NCBI RefSeq assembly: GCF_910592395.1
Contig: NC_088312.1
Span: 23,753,292 to 23,817,291, forward strand
Origin: Lineus longissimus
Lineage: Eukaryota > Nemertea > Pilidiophora > Heteronemertea > Lineidae
Reading direction: 5' to 3'
DNA: 64,000 bases
Under the pieces are notes generated by a model, which was not told the origin of the DNA, ran no database searches, and saw nothing but the letters and a program-made list of their open reading frames with translations. Position numbers and translations under genes: made by a program. Shown one piece after another: positions 59,396 through 64,000 of the stretch. How positions within the stretch are numbered: the stretch's first letter is position 1; every line of letters starts with the position of its first letter.

Positions 59396-60037
59396 ACCGT
59401 AGTTCCTAAAATCATTGATTTCTCGGTCCTCACAGTAGGTCAGTGTTGATTCAGCAGTTGTTTTGGCAAAGACATGTTTTTATGGAGTTTCTGAAACCTA
59501 GAACGCTACTCAATAGGCAACTTACAAGAAACTACGCATTTACTGTTGTTGCCGACGTATGTGTACACTGAACTTGGAATGTGCGTCGGCCCCGTGTTGA
59601 AATCCCGTCCAGTGCCAGTTGTGTGCAAAATTCAACATATCTCAAAAGTTCAATGGTTGACCCTCGTTTTTTATTTTGTTTAAGTGTAGCGTAACCAACT
59701 GTCTTTCATGGGAGAATGGTCACTGTAAGAATTATTCAGGAAGAAATGTATAATATTTGGGTTTTTTGTGATTGTCCGGCCCAATTGGCAATATTGCCAT
59801 TTGGGATGGTGAACAGAGCTAGGAGCAAATGCGACGCTTATGATTTATTTAAAGAAGTAACAGACCCGATTTAACATGCTGCGGAATCAGGGGAATCGGG
59901 CGTTTCCAGTGATATACGACACAAATGGGTTGTCCTCATGCATTCTTTTTGGAAACGCATTTTGAAATAGATGTCACGTCTTATTAATGGGGCACGTCAT
60001 CATCGCGTACATTTTGGAAAAACTCCCTAACGAGACC
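59396..60037 (-). mobile_element. Dispersed 650-bp repeat, copy 2
   Basis: Inverted relative to copy 1 (8913-9579) and aligned end to end, from accgtagttcc to taacgagacc, at visibly high identity with scattered substitutions and small indels. Its flanks are ccctt on the left and taggg on the right, a short inverted match of uncertain meaning. No ORF of note. Confidence 0.75.
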
Positions 60038-60250
60038 TAGGGCAGGGTCTATTCTGCAGACCAAAGACTTTACAGACCTCGTTTTTTGGCTCTCACTTTT
60101 TTATTAGTGGAGATTTTCATAAAATCTAAAGTGATATTGGACCCGCTTCAACTGTTTCCGCATATGCTCAGAAAAAATTTTTGGAAAAAATTTTAGTACC
60201 TTGATTTTGAAGAAATAAAAGTCTGTAATTCTCAGAATTCTAAATAAGAA
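60038..60250. other. Repeat-flanked spacer, nothing recognised
   Basis: AT-rich sequence between copy 2 and the following hairpin element; no gene features. Confidence 0.3.
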
Positions 60251-60562
60251 AAAACAGACCAACTTCAAAGGCAAATAAAGACATTTTTAAAAACCTTTTT
60301 TAAATAACAGATTAAGTTTATTATATGAAGGGTGATACAAAGATTATGAATATGTCAACAAACAATTGATAATTACGATAATTAAAGAAATATCACGAAT
60401 TTTCTGAACACCTCTCAAAACGTCAACAACAAAAAACATTGGCCGCTGGAAGAAAATTTTGCTTGCTTTCGAAGTTCCTTTTGCCAAAATTTCCTTCCAG
60501 CGGCCATGTTTTTTGTTGTTTTTAAAATATCTTAATTTGCCTTTGAAGTTGGTCTGTTGGTC
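60251..60562. mobile_element. Foldback element with outer and inner inverted repeats
   Basis: The outer arms aacagaccaacttcaaaggc (about 60251-60275) and gcctttgaagttggtctgtt (about 60536-60560) are complementary. An inner hairpin at about 60423-60525 pairs caacaacaaaaaacattggc and cgctggaagaaaattttg with caaaatttccttccagcg and gccatgttttttgttgtt. No coding capacity. Confidence 0.7.
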
Positions 60563-60837
60563 GAGGATCTATTAGATGGTTGGTGCAAAGAAATAAAGCA
60601 GTTGTCAAGGTGAAGTCTTTTCGGATGCTCCAGCATCTATTAGATAGGGTTCATCACAAAGATAAATAAGATTTATCAAAAATATACATGTATGACAGAT
60701 GGTGGTAAGAAATAAAGTAAATATATTTTTAAAAACATAATACTATTTGCTATGTAATCAAGTAAGCTGTATGCGATGATCCCCCATCCGTACAGACGTC
60801 CATTTATAGCATACCCGTGCGCAATGATCCATATGCA
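60563..60837. other. AT-rich spacer
   Basis: Contains two copies of atctattagatrgg (60568 and 60646) but no supported element or gene. Confidence 0.3.
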
Positions 60838-60930
60838 TTCGGAGAGCGCGATCGCTACTGGGAACCTTTTGGTCGCTCGTGGGACCCACTTTGATGATCG
60901 CCGCCCAGACCCTCACGTGACCCGCGTGTT
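60838..60930. repeat. Dispersed repeat, inverted partner of 63450-63540
   Basis: cggagagcgcgatcgct, gggaaccttttggt, ctcgtgggaccc and tttgatgatcgccgcccaga, then ccctcacgtgacc, match the reverse strand of 63450-63540 with only a handful of differences. The two copies are 2.5 kb apart in opposite orientation. Both keep the same short frame open (GNLLVARGT, FDDRRPDPHVT). Confidence 0.8.
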
Positions 60931-60944
60931 AATAGATGGCTGTG

Positions 60945-61495
60945 ACTGTCTCATCTCTCTCACCATGTAGACAACTTGGCAGAGCAGCCAGGACTGATTT
61001 GGCCTGGCTGTGACTTCCTCATCTCTCTCACCATTTGACAACTTAATAATAATATTGCCCTACTGCCTTTTTCATGAATTAATTTTGAGCATTATGTTTA
61101 CAACGTAGTTGACAATAATTATACTGAGAGAGATGAGACAGTCACAGCCAGGCCAAATCAGTCTTGGCTGCTCTGCCAAGTTGTCAACATGGTGAGAGAG
61201 ATGAGGAAGTCACAGCCAGGCCGAATCAGTCCTGGCTGCTCCACCGTGTTGACAACATGATGACAGAGATTAGGAAGTCACAGCTAGGCCGAATCAGTCC
61301 TGGCTGCTCCACCGTGTTGACAACATGATGAGAGTGATGAGACAGTCACAGCTAGGCCGCATCAGTCTTCGCCGCACTGCCTAGTTATTGATAGGGCGAG
61401 AGAGATGAGACAGTCACAGCCAGGCCAAATCAGTCTTGGCTGCTCTGCCAAGTTGTCTACACGGTGAGAGAGATGAGAGAGTCACAGCCAGGCAT
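60945..61495. repeat. 68-bp repeat in two opposing blocks
   Basis: On the right, six copies carry gagagatgagrmagtcacag at 68-bp steps (gtcacag at 61141, 61209, 61277, 61345, 61413 and 61481), each with ggccraatcagtcytggctg. On the left (60945-61040) two copies are in the opposite direction (ggctgtgactgtctcatctc). About 80 bp of unrelated sequence lies between, so the whole can fold back. Confidence 0.88.
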
Positions 61496-61511
61496 CGCCC
61501 TCGCTGTCATA

Positions 61512-61766
61512 ATTCGTCGTCCCCCCGACTTAATAAGTCGTCCCCCCCCCCCGAGATAATAAGTCGTCCCCCCGACTTACTAAGTCGTCCCCCCGACTTA
61601 CTAAGTCGTCCCCCCGACATAATAAGTCGTCCCCCCGACATAATAAGTCGTCCCCCCGACTTAATAAGTCGTCCCCCCAAGATAATAAGTCGTCCCCCCG
61701 ACTTACTAAGTCGTCCTCCCGACTTACTAAGTCGTCCCCCCGACTTACTAAGTCGTCCCCCGAGAT
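61512..61766. repeat. 21-bp minisatellite, left part
   Basis: The unit cgtccccccgacttaataag and a final t repeats about 12 times, with variants gacttac, gacataa, gagataa and aagataa. It resumes after a hairpin insertion at 61890. Open frames with SRPPDLL repeats follow from the 21-bp period. Confidence 0.93.
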
Positions 61767-61890
61767 AATGGGTGATATGAATAAAGACTAGCAAATGCTT
61801 TTACTCCGGTTTTGTAGAGGAAGGCCTAGTGTAAACGTACATGGAGATTTAGATAAAAGCATTTGCTGGTCTTTATTCATATCACCCATT
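61767..61890. mobile_element. 122-bp hairpin MITE inserted in the 21-bp array
   Basis: The arms tgggtgatatgaataaagac (61769-61803, 35 bp) and its complement ending gtctttattcatatcaccca (61854-61888) match at 34 of 35 positions around a 50-bp loop. Array units stand on both sides. The duplicated target is a short TA or AT and cannot be placed exactly because the flanks are themselves TA-rich. Confidence 0.85.
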
Positions 61891-61955
61891 AAGTCGTCCC
61901 CCCCCCCGACATAATAAGTCGTCCCCCCGACTTAATAAGTCGTCCCGCCGAGAAT
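61891..61955. repeat. 21-bp minisatellite, right part
   Basis: About three more units of the 61512-61766 array, ending in cgtcccgccgagaattttttttttcg. Confidence 0.88.
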
Positions 61956-62382
61956 TTTTTTTTTCGATGTCCTTTCCCAGCCACAGTAGATTGCAGAGAA
62001 AAATTCAATAATTTTAGTGCTTAAATGAAAAGTCCATAGGCCTACTACAAGAGGGCAAGCACGATAATAATATGTAAAGTCAAGGACTTAGTGAGCCCCC
62101 TTTAGGTCGGGGGAGCTCCCCCGAACCCCCCTACGAGCATGTGTTAAGTGCAAGCTCTAACAACTACAGCTGTTACAATGGGGGGACACCCCCCAAACCC
62201 CCTCCGTCGACATAGGTTTTTACCAGTGCGTTGGGGGGAAACCCCCCCGGTGGACAGTCAACTAGCCCTTCTGTGTCATACTGCTGGAGGGGGGGGGTTG
62301 CGATGGGACCATCCATATAGTTCCTTCCGACGCATTTTTGTTCTGGTAATGTAATACATTGTGATTGTCCTTATTCACGGGA
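61956..62382. other. Spacer with three G-run/C-run hairpins
   Basis: GGGGGAGCTCCCCC (62109-62122), GGGGGGACACCCCCC (62180-62194) and GGGGGGAAACCCCCCC (62233-62248) are short stem-loops within 140 bp; a run of nine G follows at about 62288. No gene is supported. Confidence 0.6.
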
Positions 62383-62529
62383 ATCGGGCGTTTCCAGTGA
62401 TATACGACACAAATAAATGGGATGTCCTCATGCATTCACTTTGGAAACGCATTTTAAAATAGATGTTACGTCCCGTTAATGGGGCACGTCATCATCGCGT
62501 ACATTTGGGAAAAACTCCCTAACGAGACC
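62383..62529 (-). mobile_element. Dispersed 650-bp repeat, truncated copy 3
   Basis: ggaatcgggcgtttccagtg to ctaacgagacc matches only the last 150 bp of copies 1 and 2, in the same orientation as copy 2. Its right edge ends at the same base as the other copies, so this is a copy truncated at the other end. Confidence 0.75.
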
Positions 62530-63449
62530 GGAGCAGACGGCTGAAAGTAGTTTAATTATTCTATTGGCTAGGGTACAGAATGTACGTCGCTCACCCGAAT
62601 TTTTCACGCAACTATAGCTAAATAGAGCTAGTTCTAGTTTGTGATTCAATTTGATACTTCAGATTTGGGCAGTAGACCAATATAACTTAGTCGTCAGTGT
62701 GGTTTTAAGCTGGAAAAACGTATTTGTTTTTCTTAAAGTGCCTTTTTTGGACGGGTGTGTGCGATTGTTTTGTTTTTATGTCACGTGACCTCGACCATGT
62801 CGACACAAAATTGAAATAAACCACCCTTTTCTGTCATTATTTAGGACGGATATTTCTCTAATAAAAATATTAATATAATTGGCCAATTTCTTAGGCATAT
62901 GATGTAGCGAATTCCCATGAAGATTTTAATTAATTTAAATTTAATTTAAATTAATTTCAACCAATGGGATAGCAACCACCACCGGAAGATCGCGGAGAAA
63001 TCGGTAAACTCAACGGAGTTAATTCAGAAAAATACCAAAAAAAATTGTTTGTAGGATATACAATACTCTCTTTATTTCTCATCATTCATTTACATTATCT
63101 ACTCCCGCACACACGTGTATCTTAAGAGCCCCTCCTAAAGGGGGTCTTACTAGTAACCTGATGTCAGCAGTACAGTGAAGATAGTAGTCTACATGTTAGT
63201 TCATAATAATAACAGCTCAAGATCACAAGAAACCACAGATCCCGGCGCCACTGACGAAGACCCAGTCGCGCAACTCGATCCATCTCACCCGATCTCACCC
63301 TGGCCAAGTTGAGCGCGTAAATACCACGAAGGGGTTAAATTTATCTATTAATAGAATATTCAAATAAGATTGCCGTCATGTAGATGCACCGCCTGACCAT
63401 GCTCCACACATAGATAACGCATGCGCAGTAGCAGCATCTTAAATGGAGA
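62530..63449. other. Gene-free stretch
   Basis: AT-rich sequence with the palindrome-like attaatttaaatttaattt / aaattaatt at 62926-62955. No exon, RNA gene or array was recognised. Confidence 0.3.
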
Positions 63450-63540
63450 ATTGGTCACGTGAGGGTCTGGGCGGCGATCATCAAAGCGGGTCCCACGAGC
63501 AACCAAAAGGTTCCCAGCAGCGATCGCGCTCTCCGAACCT
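63450..63540. repeat. Dispersed repeat, inverted partner of 60838-60930
   Basis: ggtcacgtgagggtctgggc, ggcgatcatcaaagcgggtc, ccacgagc and aaccaaaaggttccc form the reverse complement of the earlier copy. It contains the E-box palindrome cacgtg. Confidence 0.8.
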
Positions 63541-64000
63541 GCTCCACGGCAGCCACGATTCAGTACATGAGTCTTTTTCTTTCCTTCAAACATCGCCCAG
63601 AAACAACCTAAAAGTATATTTGAATGGTAAGATCGATGCTTGTAGTCATTTAGGAATAGTTGGTTAAGGTGCTTAAACGTCCAAAAACCGGTCCGGTCAA
63701 ATAATCGTAGTGTTCGACGTGATGGCAGTTTGACATTGAAAGTTGATTTTTTTCAAAAACTTCGATTTGATAGGCTTCCCTTACTTGTTACAGCTTACAT
63801 AATACCAAAGCCGGATTAGTTCCAAAAAACCTTTAACTTAAAAACCAGTTACATAGCCTTTATTTCGGCAGCTGTAGATCAGGCACCAGTCTACCAATGT
63901 AGATGGTTCTTACACCACTGAGCTGCATTTGCTCTCTACTACCCAATGGCATTTACTTCTTAGTCTTTCAGTTAGGCAATTCATCACCATGTTGCGTTAT
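63541..64000. other. Right edge, no gene seen
   Basis: Near 63880-63930 the minus strand reads cagctcagtggtgtaagaac, close to a tRNA A box, without a good B box. This may be a weak SINE head. The rest is unrecognised. Confidence 0.3.

Noticed and set aside
61436-61794. Proline-rich repeat frame with SRPPDLL units
   Set aside because: Product of the 21-bp array; the opposite strand is open as well and a MITE interrupts the array.

Overview
This window is nuclear DNA of an animal, most likely a marine invertebrate. Five protein-coding loci have GT-AG introns and clear animal orthologues, coding sequence is a small minority, and there is very heavy tandem-repeat and small-transposon content. 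The species cannot be read from the sequence; I lean towards an echinoderm-like or other invertebrate deuterostome at low confidence.

Layout. 511-1438 (+): last three exons of RTN4IP1, a mitochondrial NADPH oxidoreductase. 6659-8845 (-): PCNP, a small PEST-containing nuclear protein, convergent with RTN4IP1. 13955-49030 (-): a complete DOP1/Dopey gene, 24 coding exons, 2394 codons plus stop, every splice phase consistent. 50081-51385 (+): complete TIMM13, head-to-head with DOP1 across about 1.05 kb that acts as a shared promoter region. 56306-59276 (-): complete TMEM35/NACHO-type ER membrane chaperone in three exons, convergent with TIMM13. No operon logic applies. RTN4IP1 and TIMM13 are both mitochondrial, and DOP1 and TMEM35 both concern the secretory or endosomal membrane system, but the grouping looks like ordinary gene order.

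Between and inside these genes lie about 20 separate minisatellite arrays (units 17-78 bp, roughly 11-12 kb or about 18 percent of the window). There are also palindromic MITE-like elements, tRNA-headed SINE-like sequences, and three copies of one 650-bp repeat family, two of them directly upstream of the start codons of PCNP and TMEM35. The right end (59.3-64 kb) is a nest of repeats with no gene that I can support.

The most unusual structure is at 56816-57770. The 3' end of TMEM35 exon 2, with its 5' splice site and a little intron, has been amplified about 14 times at an exact 71-bp period. Each extra unit holds a potential 36-nt in-frame micro-exon with its own AG acceptor and GT donor. 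Two transposon insertions cleanly inside minisatellite arrays (45086-45493 and about 61767-61890) and a GC-AG intron in PCNP are further points of interest.
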